Source of the DNA: Caballeronia hypogeia
GTDB lineage: Bacteria > Pseudomonadota > Gammaproteobacteria > Burkholderiales > Burkholderiaceae
DNA: 64,000 nucleotides
Direction: 5' to 3'
NCBI RefSeq assembly: GCF_001544875.2
Contig: NZ_FCOA02000013.1
Span: forward strand, 124,001-188,000
Below are positions 1-9,387 of the stretch, one piece after another. Under the pieces are notes generated by a model. It saw only the letters and a program-made list of their open reading frames with translations. It searched no databases and was not told where the DNA came from. Both the position numbers and the translations under genes were made by a program. The first letter of the stretch is position 1. Every line of letters starts with the position of its first letter.

Positions 1-794
1 CTCGCGTCTTCGAGACGCTCGAACAGTTGCCGCATGATGCGGAACGTCGATGGCGCGATGCCGCCGTAACCGCCCGAATGAATGCCCTCGTCAAGCACCT
101 GCACTTCGAGATCGCCCGCGACGAGGCCGCGCAGCGAAGTCGTGAGCCAGAGCTGATCGTAATTGCCGGCGCCGGAATCGAGGCAGATGACGAGGCCGAC
201 GTCGCCGAGCCGCTCGCGCAGCGCGTCGAGGTAAGGCAGCAGATCGTAGCTGCCCGATTCCTCGCACGTCTCGATGATGCCGACGCAGCGCGGTCGTTCG
301 ACGCCCTGCGCATCGAGCGCGGCGAGCGCGGTGATGCTGGCGTAGGTCGCGTACCCGTCGTCCGCGCCGCCGCGGCCGTAGAGCTTTCCGTCTTCCATCT
401 TCGGCGTCCACGGGCCGAGATCGCTGCGCCAGCCTTCGAATTCCGGCTGCTTGTCCAGATGGCCGTAAAGCACGACCGTTTCGGTGCTGTTCGAACGGGT
501 GGCGGGCGCCTCGAAGAAGATCACCGGCGTGCGCTCGGGCAGGCGCACGATTTCCACCTTGAGCCCCTTCACCGGTTGCGTCTTCACCCAGTCGACCGCG
601 TCCGTGACCACGCGCTCGATGAATCCGTGGCGCGCCCAGTCCGTGTCGAACATCGGGCTCTTCGCGGGGACCGCGATGTAGTCGGTCAGCGCGGGTACGA
701 TCTCGTCGTTCCATTTGCGATCCACGAAATCGCGCAGGACGGCGGAATCGAGCCGTACCGCCTCTTCGTGTTGCGTGCTGTCGCCGATAGCCAT
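1..794 (-). CDS. M20 family metallopeptidase (N-terminal part; truncated by window edge)
   Basis: About 264 N-terminal residues of an M20/ArgE-DapE-type zinc peptidase; the C-terminus lies beyond base 1. Visible metal-site motifs, in order, are GHLDKQP (ligand His, followed by the catalytic Asp), GRGGADDGY (bridging Asp) and IETCEESGS (catalytic Glu followed by a ligand Glu). These are characteristic of M20 dipeptidases that cleave short peptides or acyl-amino acids in the cytoplasm. The ATG at 794 begins MAIGDSTQHEE. The reading frame has no stop before the window edge, so it is easy to miss as an ORF. Family assignment is firm; the substrate is not known. Confidence 0.9.
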   Translation of the reverse strand, partial: MAIGDSTQHEEAVRLDSAVLRDFVDRKWNDEIVPALTDYIAVPAKSPMFDTDWARHGFIERVVTDAVDWVKTQPVKGLKVEIVRLPERTPVIFFEAPATRSNSTETVVLYGHLDKQPEFEGWRSDLGPWTPKMEDGKLYGRGGADDGYATYASITALAALDAQGVERPRCVGIIETCEESGSYDLLPYLDALRERLGDVGLVICLDSGAGNYDQLWLTTSLRGLVAGDLEVQVLDEGIHSGGYGGIAPSTFRIMRQLFERLEDA

Positions 795-890
795 GACCCT
801 GTATCCAATTCGAGCAAACTTCAATGATAGACGGGATTTGCCGTCGGCTCGACCGGCGCCGCGCCGCGCGCGCGATTTATGTGACTTTTT

Positions 891-3350
891 TCAACGATGC
901 GGCGTTGCGGCGGCTTGGTCGCGCGTTCCCGAAACGACGACGCGCGTGACCGAAGAATCCGCGTCGATCGCCTGCTCGGTGAATGGGAAGCGAGCCCATC
1001 GCTTGGCCGCGAACGCGCGCGTCGCGTCGCCGTAATGCGGCGACGCGGGATCATCCGATTCGGAATGCGAAAGCATGGTGTCCGCTTCCACGCCATCCGC
1101 GCCGAAAGTGACGACCTGCACGTAGCTGTCGCCTTGTCCGCTCGGGTCCATCGGATACCCCTTCGGATCGAGCGCACGCCGCGCGCAGACGATCGTGAAA
1201 TAGCCTGCTTCGTCACAGCCGCCGTAGAGCGGCACGCGCGCGCCGTTGCGCACGGTGTAGAGAATGTCGCCGCGCCGTGAATCGAGCGCGAAGCCATTGA
1301 GCCTGAGCGCCAGCGCCGCGCCGCCGAGCGCCTGCCGCAAGTCCTGCAACACCGCGGGATTGTCGACGTTGAAACCGGCTGGCGTCGCGAGCGGCTTGTT
1401 CGGATCGAAGCCCGCCTCGTACAGCCGTTCCGGAGCGATGCGCGACACGCGCTGCCAGAACTCGTCCCACAGGTTCGCGCCGCGCGCGTCGATTTCCGCC
1501 GTGCCGTTCCAGTTGCGCAAAACCTCGCACGCTTCGTGCAATGGGCCGAGCGCTTCTTTGACCGTGCAGACCGCATCGAGCAGCGGCTTGCGGAACAGGC
1601 GCTCGGACATCGAATTGGTCTCCAGCACGGCCGTTTCCAGCGCCTCGCGCGTGACGCCGCCGCGCTCGCGCTGCAGCCGCGCGGCGAGCAGATGGCCATA
1701 GCGCGTGCGCAGCGACTGCTCGACGCGCGTCGCGCCCGCGATGCGCGGATAGCCCGATAGCGGCGCGTTCGCGTTGGTGAGCCAGTAGCTGTCGTTGAAA
1801 TTGCCGACGTAATCGCCGCGCACCGTGCTCGGCAGTTGAGCGACGGCCAGCGCACCCGCCTGCACGCTCGCCGGATCGACGCGCCACGCGCATGCGCTCT
1901 TCGCACCGTCGAGGAACGGCACGCCGGGTATGCGGCTATCGAATGCGCGTCCGGCCGGCGTCGTGCAGGAGTCGGCGAGCGCGTCCGGCACGTTCGGAAT
2001 CGGGCCGATGTCCGCGAACCAGACGCGATCGTCGCCGCGCCCGATCGCGAAGGTGTTGGCCCAAGGCATGGCCGCGTAGCGCTTCTGGATCGCCATGAAG
2101 TCTGCGAGCGAGCGCGCCTGATTCCACGCGAAGAAGTTCTGGAATGCGCGCGCGTTGTCGACGTTGACGTCGGCGAGCGCATAGGCGCGCTGCGCGCTCC
2201 AGCCGAGACCCTGCGCCATCGCCGACAGATCCACGACCGGGCCGAAGCGAGTTCTGTAAAGCGTGCGCGATACGTTCTCGAACGATCCGTCGGCGCGGCG
2301 CGTACGCACGGTGAGCGCGACCGGCGTCATCGCCTCGCTCCGGCCATCGACGAGATAGTGCGTCGGCTCGGCGGGATCGAGCGTCAACTGGAAGATGCCG
2401 AAGCGCCGCGCGCTCGACACCGTATGCGTCCACGCGATGTTCTCGTTGAAGCCCAGCACGATCAGCGGCACGCCGAGAAACGACACGCCCGCGACGTTCA
2501 CCTGACCGGGAATCGTCAGTTGCGCCTGATAGAAACGGTCCGGCCCGCGCCAGAACCAGTGCGGATTGCCGAACAGGATGCTGCGGCGCTCGCGCGTGAT
2601 CGGCGCGCCGAACGCCAGCGCATTGCTGCCCATGCCGGGGTTTTCGCCGATGAGAAAGCGCAGCGTCGTCTGCTTCTCTTCCGTGACGGCGGACGGGGGC
2701 GCCGATGCGCCCGCCGGCGGATGCGCGGTCGCGATCGGCGCCACGAAGCGCGCCGAGCCGCCCGCGAGATTGGCGGCGATCAGGCGCAAATAGATGTCTT
2801 CGGCGCTGATCTTGTCGACCCACGGCTTGCCCCGGCACGCCGCGTGCGCGTTCGGGAATCGGCCCGCGTTCAGGTCGGCGAGATAGCGGTTGTAGCCGCT
2901 CGCGAAGCCTTCGATGAGATTGCGAAGCTCGGTGGGCTGCGCCGCCCGGTAGCGTTCGACGCTCGCCTGATCACCGATCAGCCGGAAGAAGAAATCGGCG
3001 TCGATGTTGCGCGGCTGGCCGAAGGTCGCGGCGGCGGGAGGACGCGCGTCCGCGCCGAAATAAGCGGAACGCTCGCCGCGATAAGTGACGAAGGCATCGG
3101 CGAGCGTGCACAGGTTGTCTTGCGCCTGCGCGTAGCCGAAACCAAAACCGAGGCTGCCCCAGTCGGCCGCGAGAATATGCGGGATGCCGTCCTGCGTGCG
3201 GCGGATTGCGGCGCTGTAGGCGCCGCTTGTCTGAGTCTGACTCGCGCCGGATGCGTCTGGCGTTTGCGGCGGCGCGACACAGCCGGCCAGCAGGACGCAG
3301 AGGAGCGCCGCGGAAATCACGAGCCTGACGGTCTGGTTCATCGAGTTCAT
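891..3350 (-). CDS. Penicillin-acylase family Ntn hydrolase, predicted lipoprotein
   Basis: A protein of about 819 aa. The chosen start (MNSMNQ) gives a lipoprotein signal with lipobox LAGC at Cys24, so it is probably periplasmic and membrane-anchored; longer in-frame starts would bury this signal. The predicted autocatalytic cleavage site is Gly-Ser at residues 241-242 (GMGSNALAFG), which would make Ser242 the N-terminal nucleophile of the beta chain, followed by the family motif GNPHW. Known relatives are beta-lactam acylases, aculeacin acylase and acyl-homoserine-lactone acylases such as PvdQ. Which amide is cleaved here cannot be told. An alternative start is the ATG at 3341. The gene lies 96 bp upstream of the M20 peptidase on the same strand. 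Confidence 0.88.
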   Translation of the reverse strand: MNSMNQTVRLVISAALLCVLLAGCVAPPQTPDASGASQTQTSGAYSAAIRRTQDGIPHILAADWGSLGFGFGYAQAQDNLCTLADAFVTYRGERSAYFGADARPPAAATFGQPRNIDADFFFRLIGDQASVERYRAAQPTELRNLIEGFASGYNRYLADLNAGRFPNAHAACRGKPWVDKISAEDIYLRLIAANLAGGSARFVAPIATAHPPAGASAPPSAVTEEKQTTLRFLIGENPGMGSNALAFGAPITRERRSILFGNPHWFWRGPDRFYQAQLTIPGQVNVAGVSFLGVPLIVLGFNENIAWTHTVSSARRFGIFQLTLDPAEPTHYLVDGRSEAMTPVALTVRTRRADGSFENVSRTLYRTRFGPVVDLSAMAQGLGWSAQRAYALADVNVDNARAFQNFFAWNQARSLADFMAIQKRYAAMPWANTFAIGRGDDRVWFADIGPIPNVPDALADSCTTPAGRAFDSRIPGVPFLDGAKSACAWRVDPASVQAGALAVAQLPSTVRGDYVGNFNDSYWLTNANAPLSGYPRIAGATRVEQSLRTRYGHLLAARLQRERGGVTREALETAVLETNSMSERLFRKPLLDAVCTVKEALGPLHEACEVLRNWNGTAEIDARGANLWDEFWQRVSRIAPERLYEAGFDPNKPLATPAGFNVDNPAVLQDLRQALGGAALALRLNGFALDSRRGDILYTVRNGARVPLYGGCDEAGYFTIVCARRALDPKGYPMDPSGQGDSYVQVVTFGADGVEADTMLSHSESDDPASPHYGDATRAFAAKRWARFPFTEQAIDADSSVTRVVVSGTRDQAAATPHR

Positions 3351-3489
3351 CGAGCGAGTCCCTCGGTCCGATCGACGTGATGATGGGCGGATGACGACCC
3401 CGCGCGAAGTATCGCATCGCCTGTGACGAAAACGCCGCCAAAGTCTAGTCGCTCGCGCCCGTTCCGCGAAGCCGTTGCACAATGAAACC

Positions 3490-3672
3490 ATGAAACATTC
3501 GATTTCCCCCACCGACGATCCACGTCCCGAGCCGCCCGAGCGTCCATCGCCCGAAGAATGCTGCCAGAGCGGCTGCAATCCCTGCGTGTTCGATCTGTAT
3601 CAGGAAGAGCTCGAACGCTACCGGGCGGACTTGCGCGCGTGGGAAGCGCGGCATCCGCCACCTGCGGACTAG
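3490..3672 (+). CDS. Oxidoreductase-like domain small protein
   Basis: A 60-residue protein with the signature of the short oxidoreductase-like domain (Pfam PF09791 type). The segment RPSPEECCQSGCNPCVFDLY carries four clustered cysteines (CC, C, C) followed by the conserved V-F-D-x-Y. The cluster suggests metal or Fe-S binding, but the biochemical role of this family is unknown to me. The ATG at 3490 is preferred over an in-frame TTG at 3475 that adds five residues. It is divergent from the acylase and followed by a DUF1993 gene on the same strand. Confidence 0.8.
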   Translation: MKHSISPTDDPRPEPPERPSPEECCQSGCNPCVFDLYQEELERYRADLRAWEARHPPPAD

Positions 3673-3767
3673 CGCAGCCGCTGAACGTCCGGCCGATTCG
3701 AGCGCAAGGCGACGCCCGGCGCTATGCTTGTGTCCCCTTCGAACACAATCTCAAGGAGCGCATTCCC

Positions 3768-4277
3768 ATGTCTCTTACGATGTATCGCGCGTCGATTCCA
3801 GTCTTCATTCGTGGACTCGAAGTGTGCGCGGATCTGCTGGAAAAAGGCGCGGCCTTCGCCGATCAGAAAGGCCTCGCGCACGCCGATGTGATCAACGCGC
3901 GCCTCGCGCCCGACATGCTGCCGCTCGCCGCGCAGATCCAGCGCGCGAGCGACACGGCGAAGCTGTCGGCGGCGCGTCTGTCAGGCGTCGAGGCGCCGCG
4001 TTTCGAGGACAACGAGGACAGTTTTCCGACGCTGCAGGCGCGCATCGAGAAGACGATCGCGTTTCTGAAGAGCATCGACAAGGGCGCGCTCGTCGACAGC
4101 GAAACGCGCACCGTCACGCTGAAATTTCCGGATTTCTCGCCGTCGTTCTCGGGCGTCGATTATTTGCTCGGCTTCGGGCTGCCGAATTTCTATTTTCATG
4201 TCGTGACGACGCACGACATCCTGCGTCATCTGGGCGCGCCGATCGGCAAGCGGGACTTTCTCGGCCCGCTCAAATAA
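3768..4277 (+). CDS. DUF1993 family protein
   Basis: A 169-aa protein starting MSLTMYRASIPVF, with a good ribosome site (AAGGAG at 3753-3758) ahead of the ATG. The all-helical pattern, the segment LLGFGLPNFYFHVVTTHDILRH near the C-terminus and the overall length match DUF1993, a DinB-like helical-bundle family often annotated as hypothetical. A conserved His in the C-terminal helix (VVTTHDILRH) is what one expects of DinB-like folds, which often bind metal; this is an inference. It converges with the VOC gene and the two stops overlap by 8 bp. Confidence 0.82.
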   Translation: MSLTMYRASIPVFIRGLEVCADLLEKGAAFADQKGLAHADVINARLAPDMLPLAAQIQRASDTAKLSAARLSGVEAPRFEDNEDSFPTLQARIEKTIAFLKSIDKGALVDSETRTVTLKFPDFSPSFSGVDYLLGFGLPNFYFHVVTTHDILRHLGAPIGKRDFLGPLK

Positions 4278-4653
4278 GCTCGGAAATCTCGATGAGGTTG
4301 TAGTCCGGGTCGCGCACATAGACCGAGCGCAGTTTTTGAGTGGCGCCCGTGCGCTCGACCGGACCTTCGATGATCGGCACGTTCATCTGCTCGAGCCGCT
4401 CGATCACCCGATCGAGCGGCACCGTGGCGATAAAGCACAGATCGAGCGCGCCCGGCACGGGCAGATGCGCCTTCGGCTCGAATTCCGCGCCGCGCACGTG
4501 AAGGTTGATTTTCTGATTGCCGAAGCGAAACGCCACGCGGCCTTCGCCGAAGGTTTCGAGCTTCATTTGGAGAACGTCGACGTAGAAGCGTTTGGTCGCT
4601 TCGACATCGACGCAAGTGAGCACGAGATGGTCGAGGTGATCGATCAGGGACAT
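4270..4653 (-). CDS. VOC (glyoxalase/dioxygenase-fold) family protein
   Basis: A 127-aa single-module vicinal oxygen chelate protein. It shows the usual beta-alpha-beta-beta-beta arrangement: IDHLDHLVLTCVDVEATKRFY at the N-terminus (His metal ligand in the first strand) and a final strand VYVRDPDYNLIEISE whose Glu is the usual second-half metal ligand. These features resemble fosfomycin-resistance and glyoxalase-like members, but the substrate cannot be inferred. An ATG and a GGAG-type ribosome site support the start. It lies downstream of the acvB gene on the same strand and overlaps the DUF1993 gene tail to tail. Confidence 0.85.
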   Translation of the reverse strand: MSLIDHLDHLVLTCVDVEATKRFYVDVLQMKLETFGEGRVAFRFGNQKINLHVRGAEFEPKAHLPVPGALDLCFIATVPLDRVIERLEQMNVPIIEGPVERTGATQKLRSVYVRDPDYNLIEISELI

Positions 4654-4722
4654 GCCGGACTCCTTCGGGGAAGTGCGGTCATGGTCGCACGGTTCAGGCC
4701 GCCAGGCGACGGCCCGAGACGC

Positions 4723-6018
4723 TCACCCCTGCCGCGCCGCGATCTGCTTTCGCCACCCCGCGAGAATCCGGCGCGCGAGCGCGTCGTAGTCGCCTCCGAA
4801 GTGATGATCCCCCGGCAGTTTCACCACTTCGATGCCCGTCTTCGTCAGTTCCGGACACAGCGTGTCCTCTTCCTTCTCGCCGTAAATGCATTGCACCATC
4901 GCCGGCGGCAGCTTGTTGAACTCCGGCCGTACCTTGAGCGCCTTGTCGCTTGCGGGCATGCCGAGCCAGCCCGTCACGCGGATCTGGAAATCCGCTGCCG
5001 GGGAAAAGCCCATCAGCGAGATATACGACACCTGATCGCGCACCGCGTCCGGCAGACGGTTATACGCGAAAGGCATCACGTCCGCGCCGAACGAATAGCC
5101 GAGCAGCGCCACGTGGCTCGTGTGCCAGCGCGCGCTGTACGCGCGGATCACGCGGGCGATATCGTTAGCGGTCTGCTGCGGTGACTTCTCGCTCCAGAAG
5201 TAGCGCAGCGAGTCGATGCCGATAACCGACACGCCGTCTTTCTGCAGCGCCAGCGCCATGGTCTTGTCGAGATCGCGCCAACCGCCGTCGCCGGAAATGA
5301 CGATCGCAAGGAGATCGGTCGGCTGCGCGGCGCGCAATTCGATCAGCGGAAGATCGGAGACGTCGCCATCGGCGAGCGGCTCGGACTTCTTGAGGTGCGG
5401 CGCCGTCATCGCGACGAGCGCATCTGCCTTCGAGCGGTTCGCTTCGAGCACCGCCGTGTATTCGAAGAAGCCCGGCAAGCCTTTCGCGTGGATGATGGTC
5501 GAATCCGGCGCACAAGGATTGAACCGCGCGTCGAGCATCGGGTCCGCCGCCAGCGACACCGCGCCCGCGACCGTATTATCCGGCGCCTGCTTCAGCGCGC
5601 TCTCCGCGAGAATCGCGCCCTGCCCCGTGCCGACGAGAATCGGCGCGTGATAGCGATTCGTCTGAACGGTGCGTTCGAGCTGATGGCTCATGTTCTCCGC
5701 ATCGCCGACGAGGTTGTGGCACGACTTCTCGGTCTTGTCGGCCTTCAGTTGCGCCGCGTACTTCATCGTGTCGACGCCGATCACCATTGCGCCTTTCGTG
5801 GCGAGCGCGTCGGCGGCTTGCTGGTCGGCGGGTGTCCAGCCGCCTTTTTCCGAGAACAGCACGACGAACCCGGTCATGTCACCGGTGGGCTTCGTCAGCA
5901 TCACCTGGCCGTATCGGCCGCCGGGAATCGATTCGGCGGCTCGCGCCGCGCCAAATACGGACACACCGCAGACGGCGGCCATAATCAGCGCCGCCGCTTT
6001 CTTGCTCGAGAATTTCAT
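4723..6018 (-). CDS. acvB: AcvB/VirJ-family alpha/beta hydrolase
   Basis: A 431-aa exported protein with a clear signal peptide (MKFSSKKAAALIMAAVCG... cleaved near ARAAES). The C-terminal half has the nucleophile elbow GYSFGAD around residue 310 and the terminal His in GDHHFGGD, the layout of the VirJ/AcvB family. In Agrobacterium, AcvB has been described as a periplasmic hydrolase of aminoacylated phosphatidylglycerol, paired with the MprF homologue LpiA. Here its ATG overlaps the stop of mprF by 4 bp (ATGA), so the same translationally coupled synthesis/turnover pair is present. The N-terminal half repeats a weaker alpha/beta-like pattern (GTGQGA). Confidence 0.88.
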   Translation of the reverse strand: MKFSSKKAAALIMAAVCGVSVFGAARAAESIPGGRYGQVMLTKPTGDMTGFVVLFSEKGGWTPADQQAADALATKGAMVIGVDTMKYAAQLKADKTEKSCHNLVGDAENMSHQLERTVQTNRYHAPILVGTGQGAILAESALKQAPDNTVAGAVSLAADPMLDARFNPCAPDSTIIHAKGLPGFFEYTAVLEANRSKADALVAMTAPHLKKSEPLADGDVSDLPLIELRAAQPTDLLAIVISGDGGWRDLDKTMALALQKDGVSVIGIDSLRYFWSEKSPQQTANDIARVIRAYSARWHTSHVALLGYSFGADVMPFAYNRLPDAVRDQVSYISLMGFSPAADFQIRVTGWLGMPASDKALKVRPEFNKLPPAMVQCIYGEKEEDTLCPELTKTGIEVVKLPGDHHFGGDYDALARRILAGWRKQIAARQG

Positions 6019-8609
6019 GAACGCCAGCCGCCCGCGAGAAGCGAGAGATCCGCCAAAGTGAAAAATACGCCGACCGAACCGGACGCCGCCAGATAACGCG
6101 GCTCCCAGCGCGGCTGGAACTTGCTTTTGAAGCCCCGCAGTCCGCGGAAGTTGTAGAAGCGGCCACCGAAACGCCAGACCAGCCCGGCGAGCCGATGCCA
6201 GTGCGACGCGAGCGGCGTCGGGTCCATGCCCGACAGCGGCGCGATGCCCAGCGACAGCGACCTGAAACCCGCTTCCTTCAGATGCAGCGCGAGCTTCGTG
6301 AAGAGGTACTCCATCGCGTACGGCGACGCCGCCGACACATGGCGCATCACGCCGACGGTCGCCTCGGTGTTCATGTCCGTCGTCATGAAGGTGACGAACG
6401 CGACCGGCTCGCCCTGCTGACGCACCAGCAGCACCGACTGCGCCGCGAGATATTCCTCGTTGAACGCCGCGACCGAGAAGCTCTTCTCGCGCGCGGAGCG
6501 GCTGTCGAGCCAGTCATCGGAGATGGCGCGCAGCATCGGCATGCTTTCGGCGATGTGCTCGGGCCCGATCACTTCGGTATCGAAGCCGTCGCGTTCGCCG
6601 CGCTTGAGCGCATAGCGCAGATGCGAGCGGTGCGAGCCCTTCAGATCGAAATCCGACAGCGCGACGTGTGCTTCCTCGCCGAGCTTCATCAGGGTGAGAC
6701 CGGCGTCGAGATAGAGCGGCAGCGCGTCGGCGCGAACCTGATAGAACGCCGCGCGGCCGTTGTGCGCGTGCGCGAGCTCGACGAACTTGCGGATCAGCTC
6801 CGCCCATTCGCGGCGCGGGCCCACCGGATCGTGCAGCGCGGCCCACGTACGGCCGTGCTTTGCGAACATCAGAAACGCTTCGCGCGACTCGGAGAAGAGA
6901 AAGCTCTTGTCGCCCATCATCGCGAGGCCGGCGTCGCTCCGCTCCTGCGCGCGGAAGATGCGCGCCGCGTCGAGCAGATCCTGCGGCGCGGGCTTCACGA
7001 AACGGCCCGCCGCCGGGCGCAGCAGTTGCCACAGGCCGAATGCCGAGGCGAACACCGCCGCGGCGAGCGTCGCGCGCAGTGCACGCGGAGCGCGCTCGTC
7101 GAAGGCGAACTGCCACCAGAGATCGCGGCTGTAGGGAACGTCGCGGAAGGCGAAGAACATGATCCACATGGCGACCGCCATCACGACGCCGATCGAGATC
7201 AGCCAGGTCGCAGTGAAACGCTCGGCAAACAGCGAGGACCGGCGGTTGAAGCGCTCGCGCGTCAGCATGAGCAGGACGATCAGGAACGCCAGCACGCCCG
7301 CTTCGACGAACGCGAGACCCTTGGCCAGCGACAGCGCCAGGTTGGCCACCGCGAGGATGAGCGCGAGCCACCAGGCGGCGTCCAGCCGGCGCATCAGGCC
7401 GCGCGCGACGAACAGCAGCAGCACGCCGAACACCGAGCCCAGCAGTTGCGAGCTTTCCAGCACCCACAGCGGCACGATGGTCTGCAGCACCGCGATACGC
7501 ATCTTGAACGCGGGCGTCGCGCCGGAAATGACGAGCATCGAGCCGGCGGCGAAAGTGACGATCGACAGGAACAGCGGCGCGAGTTGCGACACGCGCGCCG
7601 GGCTCAGCATGTCGAAGCGGCCCTTGAGCGCGCGGCCTTCGAACGCGGCCATCACGCCCGCCGAGAGGATCAGCGGCAAGCCGAAGTAGATCGCGCGATA
7701 GGCGAGCAGCGCGGCAAGCACGTCCGGCGTCCGGGCGCTGCCGCCGAGCGCGAACACCATCGCCGCCTCGAACACGCCGACGCCGCCCGGCGTATGGCCG
7801 ATCATGCCGAGCAGCATCGCCGCCGAGAACACCGTCATGAATTCGCCGAAGCCGACTTGCGGGCTCGGCAGCAGCGCCCACAGCGCGAGCCCGGCGCCGA
7901 AGACATCGACGACGGCGAGCGCGGCCTGCGCGACGAAATCGCGGCGCGCGGGCACCGTGAACGACAGCCACTTCCAGCGCGAGCGCAGCGTGCGCGGCTC
8001 GCGGCCGCAGAGCACGACCATGACCGCGAACACGCCAAGCAGCGCGCCGCCGGTCGCGCGCAGCGCGGCGGGCGGCACATGCATCATGCCCGAGAGCGTG
8101 CCGGCGCCGAACAGCATGCCGGCTGCGGCCATGAACGCCAGCGACAGCGCGAGCGTGACGCTCGTGAAGATCGTCAGGCGGCCGACCTGCGACGGCGTGA
8201 CTTCAGCCGCGCCATAGACGCGGCAGCGCACGGCCCCGCCCGTCAGCGCGCCGAAACCCGTAACGTTGCCGAGCGCCGAGCCGACCGTCGCGCCTACCCA
8301 CAGCAGGGAACGCGGCATCTTCACGCCGATGTGCCGCAGACCGACCGCGTCGCGCCCGACCAGCGCCGCGAAGCTGAGCGCGGTGGCGAACAGCGCCGCG
8401 ATCCACGCCTGCGGTGTCATCATGCGCAGCGAATGCATCACGGATTTGTAGTCGACCGCGCGCGAAAGATGCTGGAACACCACCAGCAGCAGCACACAGA
8501 TGACGACCGTGAGCGCGGGCGTGGCAAGCCGCTGAAAATTTACTCCGCCGGACGGACGTCCGACGGTAGAAATGGCGCGAAGCCGGGCGAGCAACTTTGT
8601 ACGAGACAT
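6015..8609 (-). CDS. mprF: Bifunctional lysylphosphatidylglycerol flippase/synthetase MprF
   Basis: An 864-aa inner-membrane protein. The N-terminal half carries many hydrophobic segments typical of the flippase domain (for example LTVVICVLLLVVF and HTPGGVGVFEAAMVFALG). The last third (about 540-850) is the soluble aminoacyl-phosphatidylglycerol synthase domain with AKHGRTWAALHDPVGP, EEAHVALSDFDLKGSHRSHLR and YAMEYLFTKLAL. It transfers lysine (or another amino acid) from tRNA to phosphatidylglycerol and exposes the product on the outer leaflet, lowering negative surface charge and protecting against cationic peptides and acid. It is cotranscribed with acvB and is the first gene of that unit. 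Confidence 0.95.
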   Translation of the reverse strand: MSRTKLLARLRAISTVGRPSGGVNFQRLATPALTVVICVLLLVVFQHLSRAVDYKSVMHSLRMMTPQAWIAALFATALSFAALVGRDAVGLRHIGVKMPRSLLWVGATVGSALGNVTGFGALTGGAVRCRVYGAAEVTPSQVGRLTIFTSVTLALSLAFMAAAGMLFGAGTLSGMMHVPPAALRATGGALLGVFAVMVVLCGREPRTLRSRWKWLSFTVPARRDFVAQAALAVVDVFGAGLALWALLPSPQVGFGEFMTVFSAAMLLGMIGHTPGGVGVFEAAMVFALGGSARTPDVLAALLAYRAIYFGLPLILSAGVMAAFEGRALKGRFDMLSPARVSQLAPLFLSIVTFAAGSMLVISGATPAFKMRIAVLQTIVPLWVLESSQLLGSVFGVLLLFVARGLMRRLDAAWWLALILAVANLALSLAKGLAFVEAGVLAFLIVLLMLTRERFNRRSSLFAERFTATWLISIGVVMAVAMWIMFFAFRDVPYSRDLWWQFAFDERAPRALRATLAAAVFASAFGLWQLLRPAAGRFVKPAPQDLLDAARIFRAQERSDAGLAMMGDKSFLFSESREAFLMFAKHGRTWAALHDPVGPRREWAELIRKFVELAHAHNGRAAFYQVRADALPLYLDAGLTLMKLGEEAHVALSDFDLKGSHRSHLRYALKRGERDGFDTEVIGPEHIAESMPMLRAISDDWLDSRSAREKSFSVAAFNEEYLAAQSVLLVRQQGEPVAFVTFMTTDMNTEATVGVMRHVSAASPYAMEYLFTKLALHLKEAGFRSLSLGIAPLSGMDPTPLASHWHRLAGLVWRFGGRFYNFRGLRGFKSKFQPRWEPRYLAASGSVGVFFTLADLSLLAGGWRS

Positions 8610-9020
8610 GCGTTCTATCAGACTGGCTCACGCTGCTCATCGTCAGTATTCCGGCGACGGCAACGGGTACATCACGGTTATCGGGGGCCCGCGCGTCGAA
8701 CGCGGTCGGAGAGCGTCATTTCGGCTCCCGCCGCCCGCGCTCGCGCCATACAAAAGGCTTCAAGGCATGAAACGCCTATATAACGGCGATGGTTGACCCG
8801 ACTTGATCAATATTGGGAAAACTACGAATCGAAAGCTTGCTTTCAACGCTGGCGCGGCTGCCCAGGGCGATAAAAAGCCGCACAAATGACCGATTCTGTC
8901 CTTTGCACGCGCTTTACGGTTTGTCAGAGAAGCGGTTAGGATCGACGTCCGCGGCGTTGCGGCAGTCGAATCGACGCGTGCCGCAAGCTCGCGCGGTTAA
9001 TACGAAAGGGCATTGAAACC
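8610..9020. other. Intergenic region between divergent mprF and lipoprotein gene
   Basis: These 411 bases hold both divergent promoters. Visible but unexplained elements are a short palindrome TTGATCAA near 8803-8810 and an AT-rich tract with TATATAA near 8776-8782. No convincing ORF, terminator or structured RNA was seen, and no promoter hexamer pair is good enough to call. Confidence 0.5.
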
Positions 9021-9374
9021 ATGAAAAGAACGATTGCACTTCTATCGGCGGCGGCCGTGACGGCGCTGAGCGCATGCGTATCGACCGACGACTCGCTGCT
9101 CAAGACCGTCCCGGTCGGCTCCGGCACATCGCAATACAAACCCTACGATTTCGTTCGATGCGTGAAGGAGAAATGGACCCCGATCGCCGGGCGGGTGCGC
9201 GAGTACAACCCGAGCTCCGACACGCTGGCCGTCTCCATACCGAGCGGCGGAGCGACGAGCCAGTCGATCGTGCTGGTGATCGCGCAGGCGTCGGCGGGGG
9301 GCACCGGCTACACGCTGTATGGCGACGTCGCCGTCGCGAGCCGCTATCTCGCGGCCACGCACGCCTGCGACTGA
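9021..9374 (+). CDS. Small predicted lipoprotein, function unknown
   Basis: A 117-aa protein with a type II signal peptide (MKRTIALLSAAAVTALSAC), lipobox LSAC, lipid-modified Cys at residue 19. The mature part contains a Ser/Gly/Tyr-rich segment (PVGSGTSQYKPYDFV) followed by a compact beta-rich domain with two further cysteines, one in VRCVKEKW and one in the C-terminal HACD, which may form a disulfide. I do not recognise the family. It converges with another lipoprotein gene 14 bp downstream. Confidence 0.75.
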   Translation: MKRTIALLSAAAVTALSACVSTDDSLLKTVPVGSGTSQYKPYDFVRCVKEKWTPIAGRVREYNPSSDTLAVSIPSGGATSQSIVLVIAQASAGGTGYTLYGDVAVASRYLAATHACD

Positions 9375-9387
9375 CGCCCACTCGCGA

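Noticed and set aside
1836-3380. 514-codon plus-strand frame opposite the acylase
   Set aside because: Composition typical of antisense shadows; the minus-strand acylase has clear family motifs.
6195-8783. 862-codon plus-strand frame opposite mprF
   Set aside because: Arg/His-rich shadow of the mprF coding strand at high GC; no domains, no ribosome site, and mprF is unmistakable.
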